Origin: Heracleum sosnowskyi
Taxonomy: Eukaryota; Streptophyta; Magnoliopsida; Apiales; Apiaceae
DNA: 64,000 bases
NCBI GenBank assembly: GCA_030848705.1
Contig: CM061244.1
Location: forward strand, 47,905,190-47,969,189
Direction: 5' to 3'
Shown here: piece by piece, positions 23,519-34,236 of the stretch
Numbering within the stretch: the first letter of the stretch is position 1
Layout of the letters: each line of letters opens with the position of its first letter
Notes under the pieces: generated by a model
Told to the model about the DNA's origin: nothing
Seen by the model: the letters and a program-made list of their open reading frames with translations, nothing else
Database searches by the model: none
Program-made: the position numbers and the translations under genes

Positions 23519-24286
23519 CATGTGATCCCCGCATATCCCCTCGTGAACTTCAGTCATGCAGTACGTCGCTTCCTCTTCGTCAACGCATTTTAGCGTAGGG
23601 CATGTGATTCCTCTTTTGTATAGGACCCCGTCTTGGAGAAAGTACTTGGCGGCGTGGAATTTTATTTGTTTTGCTTTGACATGATTATCTAGGAGGGTTT
23701 CATCTTTTAGATAGGTCATGTAGGGTGTCATCCAACTTTCCTTGGCCTCCTTGATCTCAAGCGTCTCAATTCATTCGACGGTGGGTAGTGTCAAGTCCTC
23801 GAAGTAGACCGAGTCTTCGTATGCCGTTCCCTCTCCCTGGGTTAGCTTTGATAGCGTATCTACCACCATGTTATCATTTATGTCAATCTGTTTTAGCTCA
23901 TGAGCGGGGAAGTTGGCGAGCAAGGACCTGACGATAGATTGGTATTTGTGTAGGGTTTCGTCCTTGGTCGCGTAGTCCCCCGTGGTTTGCCTAACGACCA
24001 ATTGGGAGTCGCTATAGATGACGATGTTCGAGGCTTGCAGACTTCTTGCCAAAGTTAGTCCTGCAATGAGGGATTCGTATTCTGCTTGATTGTTCGTCGC
24101 TTTGAAGGTGAATCGGATCGCTTGCTTGATTTGGAAATTTTCGGGACTTTTGAGGATTAGTCCTGCGCCACTTCTTTGGGAGGTGGACGACCCGTCCACA
24201 TAGAGTTTCCAAATGCCCTTGTCGCTTGCTTTTGTGGGGTTGTCCATTCCTTCTCCTGGGGATAGGCTTGTGTCTCCAATACTTTG
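23519..24286 (-). pseudogene. Element A second RNase H and integrase N-terminus (broken)
   Basis: The 23771-24247 part encodes an archaeal-type RNase H typical of Tat elements: LYVDGSS, TNNQAEYESLIAGL, IYSDSQLVVRQ and a final VVDTLSK. A TGA follows (23771-23773). The frame then reopens with the linker and the first half of the integrase zinc domain (CMTEVHEGICGDHM) up to the insertion point of element B. A further TAA (24287-24289) separates it from RT. The second half of the zinc domain is at 8538-8660. Confidence 0.87.
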
Positions 24287-25560
24287 TTAAGAGAAGGAGC
24301 ACTCGACTATAAAGTCCATCAGCGCTTGCGCCTTGATGTCGGTTTTAGGCACAAAAGTGAGTGTAAACTGGCTGAGCTCCATGGCCCAATTAACCATTCT
24401 TCCTAATAGGTCCGGTTTGTGGAGTAGTTTCTTCAAAGGTTGGTTGGTGACCACTTTGATTTCCCTTCCTTGAAAGTAATGCCTTAGTTTCCTGCTAGCT
24501 GTTACAAGTGCTAAGGCGAACTTCTGTACATTGGGGTATCTGGTTTCGGCATCTTTGAGGACTTGGCTTACATAGTAGACAGGTTTCTGGGTGGTCCCTT
24601 CCTCTTTGATGAGGACAGCGCCCACGGCTTTATCTGATGCTGCCAGGTATAAGGATAGTGGTTCCATGGGTTTGGCGACCGCCAGTAGTGGTGGTGAGGC
24701 GAGATATCGTTTGAGGTCCTCAAAGGCCTTTTGGCATTCTTCTGTCCATGAGATGGTTTTGGAAGACGTGGCTCCCCTATGTATGTCGAAGAAAGGGAGG
24801 CATCTGTCTGCTAGCTTTGAGATGAACCTTCGTAACGCTGCTAATCTGCCCGTTAGCTTTTGTATATCTTTGAGAGTTTTGGGCGGTTGCATGTCCATGA
24901 TTGCTTGGATTTTCTCGAGGTTAGCTTCGATACCCCTTCGACTGACTAGGAATCCAAGGAATTTTCCTGATTCAAGGGCAAATATACATTTGTCCGGGTT
25001 GAGCTTCATGTTGTACTTTTGGAGGGTGGTGAAGCATTCTTCTAAGTCTTTTAGGTGAGATTCTATCAGGAGAGATTTCACGATCATGTCATCCACGTAT
25101 ACTTCCATGTTTCTTCCTAATTATGGAGCGAAGATTTTATTCATCATCCTTTGGTAAGTAGCCCCGGCGTTGATGAGGCCGAAGGGCATGACTTTGTAAC
25201 AATAGACTCCCCTATGGGTAATGAAAGCTGTTTTATCTATATCTTCCGGTGCCATCTTGATTTGATTATATCCCGAGAATGCATCCATGAAACTAAGCAT
25301 GAGGTGTCCGGCGGTTGCGTCGATGAGTTCGTCTATGCTGGGGAGCGGGTAAGGGTCTTTGGGGCAAGCGGCATTCAGGTCTATGTAATCAACACATATC
25401 CTCCACTTGCCGTTCGCTTTCTTAACCAGTACCAAGTTGGTGACCCACTTTGGGTACGAGACTTCGCATATCAAATCTGCCTCTAAAAACTTGTCTATTT
25501 CCACATCGATTGCTCGCTGTCTTTCTGGTGCGAAATTCCTTCTTTTTTGTTTTTGGGCTC
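24287..25560 (-). pseudogene. Element A reverse transcriptase and first RNase H (broken)
   Basis: The RT fingers and palm are present (RICVDYIDLNAACPKDPYPLP, SFMDAFSGYNQIKM, MPFGLINAGATYQRMMN). A TAA at 25121-25123 interrupts them just before the catalytic EVYVDDMIVKS. Downstream come the RT connection and a degenerate first RNase H (SLYLAASDKAVGAVLIKEE, LKKLLHKPDLLGRMVNWAME). The upstream join to gag is frameshifted near 25540. YVDD is intact. The dual RNase H layout supports assignment to Tat. Confidence 0.88.
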
Positions 25561-27789
25561 TTTGTTGGGGTTTACGCTGAGTTTGTGCATAGCGACTGAT
25601 TCGTCCAGGCCAGACATATCGCTTGGGCACCATGCAAATACGTCAGCGTACTTCTTGAGTATGTCTGTTAGTCCTTCCTTGAATACCGAATCCAAACCCG
25701 CGCCTATGCTTACTTGCTTGGTGGGGTCGCCTGGGACCACCTCTATTTTCTCGGTTCCTACCGCTGGTGATATGTTGGGTCGTACATCTTTCTCCAGGCA
25801 TCTTTTTAAGTTTGCATCGATCTTTGGGGGATCTTCCAGCATGGGGTCAAAGGTTTCAATGATTTGTACCTCTTTCTTTCTTTTGGAGCGGGCGAGTTGA
25901 TGTTCTATGTGCTTCCTCTTTTTGTCTTGACATCTTTTTGTGGCCTTTTGATGCCTTATGTTGCTAGGTTCAATTGCAGCCAAAGCGAGGACTATTCCAT
26001 AACATCTTTTAGAAGTTTCTGAGTCGCCTCGTACTTCTCCAATGCCTCTGGGAGTGGGGAACTTCAGTTTGAGGTGAGGTGTGGATGTGCCTCCGAAGAC
26101 CGTGTTCACCACGTTTTTGTTAGGGGCCGTCGCCTGGGCTTGCCTGGGTAGGTATTGGTTCAGATTCCCTTGCTTTACTTGTCTTTCCAAGAAGTGTTTG
26201 AGGGATAGGCAGATTTCAGTCGTGTGCCCATGAGCTTCGTGATAATCACAATGTTTTTCTTTATTTTTGTCGTCTGGGGCGGTCCACATTGGCTGTGGAG
26301 GTTGGAAGAATGGTTTTCCTCTAATCTCATTGAGGATGGCGGACCTGGGCATGCTCAAAGTTGTCCAATTAGGCTCAGGACGTTTCTCGGGATGCGGGGG
26401 TACTGCGGGGCCCAACCTATCTTTAACTGAGGTGGAGGCCTGTCTGACTAGTCCCGGGCCGTGAGTCATCTGTACTTGGTGCTGGGTGGCGACTAGCTTC
26501 TGTGTGTGACTGAAAGTATATTGCTCCCTTTGGAAATAGGGATGCCTTGGTGGCGGAGGTGGCGGCGTTCTTGATTGTTTGAGCACGCTGAGTGATTCCA
26601 TCTCATTGATTGCTTGAGAAGCTAAGTCATATGCTCGCGCTAGCATCGTGGGTTGTACTTCCATGAGTTTGCAGACATACTTCTCGCATTCGTATGGGTT
26701 GAGACCTCTTCGTAAATGTACTAGGGCTTCTGTTTCGTTTACGCATACAACTTTGTTGACCGCTTCTTTGAACCTGTCGATATATGCTTGTAGACTTTCT
26801 CCATTTCTTTGAGCGATAGTTTCCAGAAAGACGGTATGCACCTTGTGAGGTTGGTTTGCTTTGAACTTATTGAGAAAAACTTTTTTGAATTTAGCCCAAG
26901 AATCGAACGAGCGAGCAGGCAAGCAACAGAACCATCTCTGTACTCCACCCCTAAGTGTGGCGGTGAAGAACCTGCATATTGTTAGGTCCTTGTATTCATA
27001 GTGAAGGGTGAGTTGGTCGAAGTAACTCAAGTGTTCTTCTGGGTCGCCCAGACCGTCAAAGGAGTTAAGATTGATGTGCTTTATGTGCCTCTGCTTGGAT
27101 TCATTCTCCAGTCGCTTGGTGAATGGCGATTCGCCCGCTTCCACGCATCTTCCTCCCTCTAGCTTCCTTTTTAATTCAAGGATGGTGTTTAGTATATCTG
27201 CATTTGTAGGCTGCACGCTCCCCGTTTCAACCCGGGGTTCGGGGGATCTGACTTTTTCCAGGCGTTGCTTGGCTCTTTCATATTCAGCTTTTTTCTCTTC
27301 AATGTCTTTCCTTAGATCTCTTTTTCTCCTGTTTTCCTTCCATGTTTCCGATTTGTGTTGTGGTCCACCATGTTATTTGTGTTTGGTGTTTTGGGATGAG
27401 CCTAAGCGGGAGAAGACCGAGTTGGCGGGTCTAGGTTGGATGTGTGCTTCACTTTGGAGGTTCTCATCATGTTGGTTAAACTGTGAGGCTCGGGGAAGGG
27501 TTTGGCGTTGTTGTGGTTGTGGTTGAGGGAAGGCGGACGCGACGCGGATGATGGCGTCCACTTGGGCTTGAGTGTATCCTGTGAGGTCGAGGTTGAGTCC
27601 AGTATTGGGAGGTAGTTCTTGATCGTGTGGAGGTTGTTGATCAGTTGGGGGTCTCTGTTGCTGCTGATTTTGTGGATTAGTTGTTCCGTTAGCGGGGTTA
27701 GGGATCTCATGGCGAATGTTTCTTGAGGGTGTGGGGTCTTCCATTGTAACTGGGTTTTGGTTGTTCGCGGTTGATCTCGTGTTTACCAT
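25540..27789 (-). pseudogene. Element A gag, with the protease domain missing
   Basis: Gag likely starts at the ATG at 27789 (MVNTRSTANNQ). An in-frame TAA follows at 27373-27375. The frame then reopens with a charged helix and the gag core (LNSFDGLGDPEEHLSYFDQL, LPARSFDSWAKFKKVFLNKF, LRRGLNPYECEKY). A CCHC-like segment reads CDYHEAHGHTTEIC. The sequence then goes from VVNTVFGGTS within a few residues to LKFPTPRGIG. In element C these two landmarks flank the whole aspartic protease, so A has lost that domain without losing the frame. The end runs into the RT linker and a frameshift. Confidence 0.85.
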
Positions 27790-27873
27790 GGGTGTGTCTC
27801 TCGCGCGGAGTGTTCCCACCGAGATTTACCCTAAATGGCCGGAACATGGTGGAGGTTTTTTCTAAAGAAATGA

Positions 27874-27891
27874 CCCCTCCTTCTAGCGCCA
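27874..27891 (-). other. Element A primer binding site
   Basis: The minus strand reads TGGCGCTAGAAGGAGGGG two bases after the LTR end. The identical 18-mer is found next to the LTR ends of C (44187-44204) and D (34219-34236). Sequences starting TGGCGC are usual Tat primer sites; I do not assign the tRNA. Confidence 0.8.
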
Positions 27892-27893
27892 AA

Positions 27894-28384
27894 TGATAAG
27901 TGTTGCAATTCCTCCGTCGCCGAAGACACTGTTCCGGTGGTGGTTTGGCATGTGGTGGAGAACCTGCAAAACAATGCTTGCCCGGTGGTGGTGGCCGTCA
28001 AACACCTCCGGCGTGAAAATCAGTAACGGAGTAAAGCAATAGGCGAAAATGCAATAAGTATCGGGATATGATTTCTGAGTGAGTGTGTGAAGTGTTTGTG
28101 TGAATATAAGTGTCTATCAATGTATGTGAGGAGGGTATTTATAGGCAAAAAACCTATCTCTGTAGCATGAGGGTCGCTTATTGTGGCTATAGTGGCGAGG
28201 TATGGGCTTCCTTACCTGTCTTTCTACAGTTGAGATGTACAGTTGAGTTGTTGTACCTTCTTGCTACAGTGGGGATGTACAGTTGATTTGTTGTACCTTT
28301 GAGCATGCGCGTGTTCAAGAAATGTTTTATCTTTATCTTTGCTGCCACCTGTCTACTGACTAAATATTATTTCGTGGATGTTCT
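27894..28384 (-). repeat. Element A 5' LTR, internal part (outer end uncertain)
   Basis: The LTR begins on the plus strand with tgataagtgttgc, next to the primer site. It contains a TATA-like box and a duplicated segment (ctacagt..gatgtacagttga plus ttgttgtacctt) near 28224-28297. The partner LTR lies outside the window, so the far end cannot be fixed. A CACTA transposon begins at 28385, either inside this LTR or just past it. Confidence 0.6.
28136..28143 (-). promoter_or_regulatory. TATA box of element A LTR
   Basis: The minus strand reads TATAAATA in the context gcctataaataccctcc, about 240 bp upstream of the LTR end. The position and sequence fit the core promoter of a Tat LTR. Confidence 0.55.
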
Positions 28385-28590
28385 CACTACGCCATATATG
28401 AGCAATAACTACGCTTTTTTCAGTGTTACAAGCAAAAGTGTAACCATATATGCTTTAAAATTGATTAAAACTGATCTAAGACTACACTTTCTTTTAGCGA
28501 TACCAATGATATAAACTAGTGTTACCATAGACATAATTTGGTACCTATGGTAACACCAAAACCAGTGTAAGCGTTGCTATTTAAATAAAA
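28385..28590. repeat. Left subterminal repeats of the CACTA element
   Basis: Copies of gtgtta-type motifs lie close together. They include an inverted pair (gtgttaccatag and ctatggtaacac, about 28512-28555) that can form a hairpin. Equivalent motifs are denser at the right end. Confidence 0.7.
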
Positions 28591-29278
28591 TTGTTAAACA
28601 TGCGAGCTCAATTGTTTTGTCTGGGCGGGTCTTTCATCTATCCAAAATTTTCACTCAATTAATTAGGCGGATCTTTTATTTTTCCAATTATTTTCACGTC
28701 TCCGCTCAATTACAATCACTCAATATTTTTCACACTAACTCAACTCTCTCTCTCTCTCTCTCTGAACTCTCTCTCTATCTCTCTCAACTCTCTCTCCCTC
28801 TTAACTCTTTCTCAGGGGTTCTCTAATTAGGGTTCTTTTGGGTTCTCTAATTAGGGTTCTTTACGGGTTCTTCATATTTATTTAGGGCTTCAATTGGAAG
28901 TACAAGCAATTGGGGTTGATGATTTCTGTGGGTTTCTATTGGAAGCAATTGGGGACGTTAACGAGTTTTTACGGGTCTTCTTCTTTACTAACTCCTCACC
29001 GTTTCTTTAAGTTCAATTTTTTTTTTGTATGTTTTGTACATTATTCGTATAAATTGTACAGTATATGTTAGTTATGTACAACATGATGTTATTTGGGTAT
29101 ATTCAATATGTGTTTTGAATTTGTATACAGGTTTGGATTATTTTACTTAATTATACTCCTCTTTTCCGTCTTTAAATTTCCAGTTTCCAGTTCTTTAAAT
29201 TTATTTGAGAAATTTAAATTCTTATTTTTTTCTAATGGTTCCTCTGCTTTACTATTACAATTTTTTTTTGTTTCTTAG

Positions 29279-30822
29279 CAGGTGGTACCCATGAAAATCT
29301 GAATGGATGTAAACTTGTTGAAGATGGAGATCTTTGTGAAAAAAGAAGTTGTAGAGATAACGAGAATGCTTCTAGAAATGGACAACAGATAATATACTTA
29401 ACATCATTACAACCGGTTCAAACTCTCTCCTTGTATTTACTACTCTCGTTTCTTCGAATCAACAAATTCAAATTCACAAAGTGTTTGTAGAAAGAGGAAA
29501 CGAAAGGACAAAACGACGTCGTGGCCTCTTAATGAAAAGGAACAGCTCGCTAATCAACGTCATCTGGTAGTGTTTTTATATCAATTGATTGTGTTTTTGT
29601 GTTAATACAGTGTAATTGATAGTGGAACTCTGGTATGGAAGACAAATTTTTTAATCGTTCTTCACTTTTTTAGTATATGTTATAATGAGTTCAAATGCAA
29701 TTCACTGGTTTCCATATGACAATTTTACAGGCGGGGCTAGATTATAATATAGACAATGTCAGAGCGCCAAGGGAAAAACTGATTTTGTCTACTTAATTGA
29801 ATTTTTGATGTTTTAGCTCCAAGCATGGATTTCATCTCTTCGATGTACAGTACTGCAGTTCATTGAGGTTAGTTTTTTTAGCAGTGAGATCTAGTTCTAT
29901 CTGTGCCACTTGCACTGGCTTTTAATAGAGGCCAGTGTTATAGGTTCTGCTCGCTTTTAATAGAGGCTAGTTTGCAGTAAATTTTGTTTTCCCTGGAATA
30001 GTAATCACGTTCCAGTTTCTAGTTTTCAGGGTGGCTTAAAAATTGTAACTGAAGAAAAAAGCCAGTGTTGTAACCAATGAGTATGACACACTGATGGGTT
30101 CAGTCCATTAGCAATTGAAAATTTTAACAAGTTTTCTGATTCTAGCTTCTTGTTTTGTTTTATGGATAACACCATGTGTGATCCATGATTGTTGGATAGT
30201 TACTGCATTTCCCTTTATATGGAATAAGAAAAAAATAGAACAAGAGAGGAAGAGAAAAGTACATGTTTCTGCTGAATTTTATATCCTGATCAGCTTCATT
30301 TTCTTTACTCAGTTTCAACTAAGTACTAAACTATGGGTCTGCAGTTTGTAGCTTACAGTCTCTTCCCTTATCTGCTGCTATTTCTGGTATCCTCTGAACC
30401 CTACTACTTGAATCAATATATGAATATACTTGCATATTCTAAATCTGTGTTCAGAGACACAACTCCTATAGATGATACAGGGTCAGTTGATCAATATTAT
30501 TGCCTTGCAGTTTAATTTTATCGATAGTACTACATATGAGAAAATGACATCTGGTGCATGCAGTTCAGTTATATTTAGTTAGTTTTTGATGATCATAGTG
30601 AATGCTTGTCAGTACCAGAGCTGCGAGATATGATCGCCAAGTAAAAATAGATTGAAGGAAGTATAGTAAGATCTTCAGCACTTTCGATTATCAATCTATG
30701 TATGTTCTTTAACATAGCTTATTTCTAACTTTTTTCTTTAATTCGTTATGATGCAGATGGACTCGGGTGTTAAAATGGAGATTCATGATGGAGGTGAATT
30801 TGCAGAAAATACTATAAGGGAG
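29279..30822 (+). other. Exon-like segments of unknown identity in the CACTA element
   Basis: Three short open stretches have splice-like borders: about 29282-29395 after ttcttagcag; about 29465-29565, encoding a basic segment (RKRKRKDKTTSWPLNEKEQ) before a gtagtg; and 30757-30822, which starts ATG GAC TCG after gatgcag and ends before gtaagt. A CT-rich leader and gene-like TTAGGGTTC motifs precede them. They could be captured host exons or remnants of an element gene. I recognise none of them. Confidence 0.35.
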
Positions 30823-31910
30823 GTAAGTTGAGTACACTTATAATCTGAAGAATTTTGTTGCTTTATGTGATATGGATGAAAGGTTTCAGATATTTTTACT
30901 GGTGTTTTCGGTTCAAATATTGAGCATAGCATCACAAGACTGTGAGTTCACTTGATCTTTTGATGATCCTCGTAGTCTTGTAGTTATACTTGTTCAAGAA
31001 AACTCTGTCAGTAATGATTTCGGCTGTAGAAAGCTGGTATTTTCGATAGTTTTGATAGTTAATAGATGACATTTGCACTGCAGTTGCTATTCTGTAAGCT
31101 CTCAAAAATCAATGGAAGAACACACCACCAAACTGTGTAGGGTCTGATCCATGTAGGGGCAATTGGGATGTAGTCGAGTGCAGCAATTCTCGTGTTATAT
31201 CGATGTTGTAGGGGCAACTGAGATGTAGTCGAGTGCAGCAATTCTCGTGTTATATCGATGTAAGTTCAGAAACAGATGCGTATTAGATTTTAGCAGTAAC
31301 TGAAGATTGTTTATGTTTTATAATTCTCCGGGAACCACATATTACAGACAGGTATGCTTATCGATTAGCTCCCTCAAACTATTTGGAAACATATATCCAG
31401 TACAACAAGCCATTTTTTGCTTAAGCTATGTGAAAAAAGTAACGTCTGATATATTCCAGTTATCAATAGTTTGTCTAGTAATAAAATGATTACATTTTTA
31501 AAACTTTGTTCGGAAGATCTGAATAAGTTTTTTCTCTTTAAGATTAACTACACAAATAGAGGATAAGTATGCCCGAGTGGTGTATTGTCGTGTACACGAG
31601 TTCTTACATTTCTGCGAGCAACTTCTTCCAGAAGAATGAACACTATCCAACTAGATCCCTGATAACACTGGGTAGATGCAAATTTATACTAATATATATT
31701 CCTCAATCTACTTGGTGTAAGTATCCACCCATTAGGAATTTCTTTTTTAGGAAAAAACAAAGGTGAAAAATGTTCCCTGTGGATTACATTGAGTAGTACT
31801 TACTGTAAATTAACTATAAACAGGAAAAACACTTGTTATAATTGAATTTTAGGTATAAATAGAACCAGATAGAAACTGATTTTCCTTTTCCTTTATTTTT
31901 TTGATTGCAG

Positions 31911-32265
31911 AAAGAAATGTCAAAGCGGCCAAAGACTGTAAATTCTCGTGGTGAACGTAAGTTCAAAATAATTACTATGACTTTTGTGATAGTTTAATTT
32001 TTAAAACTGGTTTGATATGTTTATCTCTACTTTCAGTTCTCATTGATTCAATATATGACCCATTAATTCCAAGAGAGGAAAAAACACCAATGGTAAGCAC
32101 TGTGTTAGTGTCCCTAATTTGTAGTTTGTTATTAGCTTGTCATACTTACCAGTTACCATTGAAATATATAAATTTCAGGAAATTTTCCTGTTCAATTTAA
32201 TATGGAAAAGAATTGCGGCACTACTAGTTGTGTGGGTTTCGTTCTTACTTCTTCAAATTATCAAG
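31911..32265 (+). pseudogene. Captured exons of a TauE/SafE-family membrane transporter gene
   Basis: Three exon-like blocks with canonical acceptors lie at 31911-31956, 32037-32092 and 32179-32265. Joined at their splice borders they keep one open frame with consistent phases. The second and third blocks encode DPLIPREEK and then WKRIAALLVVWVSFLLLQI. From memory, these are characteristic of the central loop and following membrane helix of plant sulfite exporter TauE/SafE-like proteins, whose full length is about 450-500 residues; only about 60 residues are present here. The last donor is GC rather than GT. It is a transduplicated fragment, not a working transporter. Confidence 0.75.
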
Positions 32266-32599
32266 GCAAGGCAAGTGATATCCAGTTCCCTCTACTACAT
32301 GTTTTGTCAAATTGTGTAATATATATTTTATCAAATTGTGTAACATAATGAGATGAGTGAATCTTCATAACTTTTATTTTCTTGTATTAATTTAATATAT
32401 TGGAAACAAAATAAGGAAGTCAGTGGAAATCCTGCATTATGACTTGAAAGTAACTATGATCTATCCTGGAGGCTTTTAGAGTCCTACTATAAAGAACTAC
32501 TAAAGAAGTGACTAAGTATGCACAATTTGCTCATTTCGATAAATTGAATTAGATATTCAATTAGATATTCCTTGCATCATGTATTTGACACTATTTTGT

Positions 32600-32745
32600 T
32601 GTTATAGGTTGAAGGGCTTATGATGGACATTAAAGAAGAAATTACAAGATGGCCAGGAACTTGAAGAGGCAAAACAAGCTGTAATAGAGTCGGAGAATAA
32701 ACTTAAATATGTTGGTTTATGTAGTAGATATGGATGATTGATTAG
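32600..32745 (+). other. Last exon-like segment in the CACTA element
   Basis: After the acceptor-like ttgttatag, one frame encodes a charged helical segment (LQDGQELEEAKQAVIESENK) ending in a stop near 32737. It could be the 3' exon of an element-encoded or captured gene. No family recognised. Confidence 0.3.
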
Positions 32746-32914
32746 TATGTATTGGAATTGTGTGAATTTGATGTAGTTATTTTCGATGGTTTTTTATGTA
32801 CTGAAATGGCTTCTGGACAGCCTATTTATGTATTGGAATATTTGGTAATATTTTGAATGGGAAGTTCTATATTTCAATGTCATATGTTGCCATTCTGTAT
32901 TTAAAGTGTTGGTA

Positions 32915-33180
32915 AAAAGCATGCAAAGTGTAACCATTGACTCCAAAGTATTTTGGTGTTACAGTAATACTGAAAATGTGTTGGCATAGGTCTATAGCAA
33001 TACTATTAGTAGTGTTACTACAAAGATAACTGTGTTGGCATAGATCTATAGCAACAACTAATAATATGTAGCTACAGAAATAAAAAAGTGTTGGCATAGG
33101 GGTCTATGCCTACACATTTCTCCCGTGATACCAAAAACTACAAAAGTGTTGGCGTAGACCCCTATGGTAGCGGCCATTTT
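32915..33180. repeat. Right subterminal repeats of the CACTA element
   Basis: At least four copies of gtgttggcatag or gtgttggcgtag occur, some followed by tctatagcaa. A self-complementary stretch (ggcataggggtctatgcc) and an inverted partner (ggcgtagacccctatg) also occur. Dense short repeats just inside the terminus are the usual transposase-binding structure of CACTA elements. Confidence 0.75.
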
Positions 33181-33301
33181 TCTAACACCCTCAAATTTGG
33201 TCAAAGTGTCGCCATAGCCTGTTTTTTTCCTTTTCCCAACAGTTTTTTGGGCTATAATCACACTTTTTCAGGTGTTGCTGAATCCCACTTATGGCGTAGT
33301 G

Positions 33302-33695
33302 TCTATTTCGTATAATTGTAATAACCAAGAGTAAGGGGTCAAAGTTTCTATTTTTAAGTGTGTTTATCTGTTTGTAATAGTTGAGTGTCTGGGAGCTGAT
33401 GACACTCAAGTAATGATGCACGCGACTGTTTTCGAGATGCAGCGAGCGACCATGGCAGGATGAGTGGGCGACAGTCGCAAGGTGGGTTGGCGGTTATCAG
33501 GAAAGGAGGGTATATATCACAAACACAGTTGATAGTTGGAACTCTTAAACACTTTTTCCACTGATGTTTATACAACCCAAACAAATCCTAGTTTTCCGAA
33601 GAACAGAGAACCTTGTGGGCAGGAACTGTTTTTAGAAGTAGATAACGAATTAATGCAAAATCTCAAGTAAAAACTAATCAATTAGTGTTCTTGTG
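33302..33695. other. Unassigned DNA right of the CACTA element
   Basis: After the TCT duplication there are about 390 bases with no convincing gene, repeat boundary or similarity to the rest of the window. This may be the outer part of element A's LTR, the upstream part of element D's LTR, or older host sequence. Confidence 0.4.
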
Positions 33696-34216
33696 TGTTA
33701 CATAATTTTTGGACGGCCTTCACCTGGTTAGAACTCTTGTTATGCATATTGTTACGCCATATTTTCGGTTGACTCAATTATCTCATAATTTCCCAATATT
33801 AATCTAATAATCATTAATTGCTTAACCACTAAGTAATATCCTCTCTCTGAAACGAGGAAACAATCGATCTAAATCAATCAGTTACTAAAAAATATCTCCA
33901 AACGATTCTTTCAAATCAGGAAAGAATCACAACGCTAATATAACTCTAAAAAGATAAAATCAACTTATCTCAACATATCCCTTAACAATCACAGGGATTA
34001 AAAACATTATCCTATCACAGAACTGCGTTGGCTTGATCCCTATATATAAACAGGGGTACGCATGCATCTTGGAATATGATCCGATATCTTAGACAAATCG
34101 AGACACCTTTCAAGTCCAGCCCCAAAAATCCAAAAAATCCCAAATCCCCCTATTATTACAATTTCGTTATTCCAGCAATTCTCGAAATTTGTTATCACCA
34201 AATTCCTCCGTTAACA
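33696..34216 (+). repeat. Element D 5' LTR (start uncertain)
   Basis: The right end ...aaattcctccgttaaca is followed, after two bases, by a Tat primer site, so this is a plus-strand LTR end. The last 30 bases and the TATA region (gcttgatccctatatataaa) resemble element C's LTR, but the rest does not, so D is a distinct subfamily. The left edge is a guess based on TGTTA-type starts at 33696, 33733 or 33748; no partner LTR was found. Confidence 0.5.
34041..34050 (+). promoter_or_regulatory. TATA box of element D LTR
   Basis: tatatataaa follows gatccc, about 170 bp before the LTR end. Element C has the matching gatccctataaata in the same relative position, which supports a conserved core promoter. 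Confidence 0.5.
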
Positions 34217-34218
34217 AT

Positions 34219-34236
34219 TGGCGCTAGAAGGAGGGG
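34219..34236 (+). other. Element D primer binding site
   Basis: TGGCGCTAGAAGGAGGGG lies immediately inside the LTR end. It is identical to the primer sites of A and C but on the plus strand. No gag ATG follows closely, unlike in A and C. Confidence 0.8.

Larger units (their letters stand above)
1..28384 (-). mobile_element. Element A: Ty3/gypsy Tat-type LTR retrotransposon, interrupted
   Basis: Read on the minus strand, the pieces give gag (27789 downwards), reverse transcriptase, a second RNase H and integrase, in the order known for Tat elements. The coding parts lie at 23519-27789, 8538-8660 and 1-688. They are separated by two younger elements, each with a target duplication: GCGAG at 689-693/8533-8537 and CATGT at 8656-8660/23519-23523. 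The reading direction and integrase domain order continue across both insertions. The element runs off the left edge, so its 3' LTR is not visible. The outer end of the 5' LTR is also uncertain, because a CACTA transposon starts at 28385. Many stops and a missing protease show it is dead. Confidence 0.85.
28385..33301. mobile_element. CACTA (En/Spm-type) transposon carrying gene fragments
   Basis: The element begins CACTACGCCATA and ends TATGGCGTAGTG, a perfect 12-bp terminal inverted repeat. It is flanked by the 3-bp target duplication TCT (28382-28384 and 33302-33304). Both are hallmarks of the CACTA superfamily. Subterminal regions carry many short repeats related to gtgttggcatag and gtgttaccatag in both orientations, as expected for transposase-binding arrays. 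No transposase domain is recognisable. The interior has a 5'UTR-like CT repeat (28742-28800) and several intron-bounded exon-like segments, so it appears to be a non-autonomous, gene-fragment-carrying CACTA. Confidence 0.9.

Noticed and set aside
32012..32319. A functioning membrane transporter gene
   Set aside because: Only about 60 codons in three exons are present, inside a transposon; the rest of the TauE/SafE protein is absent.
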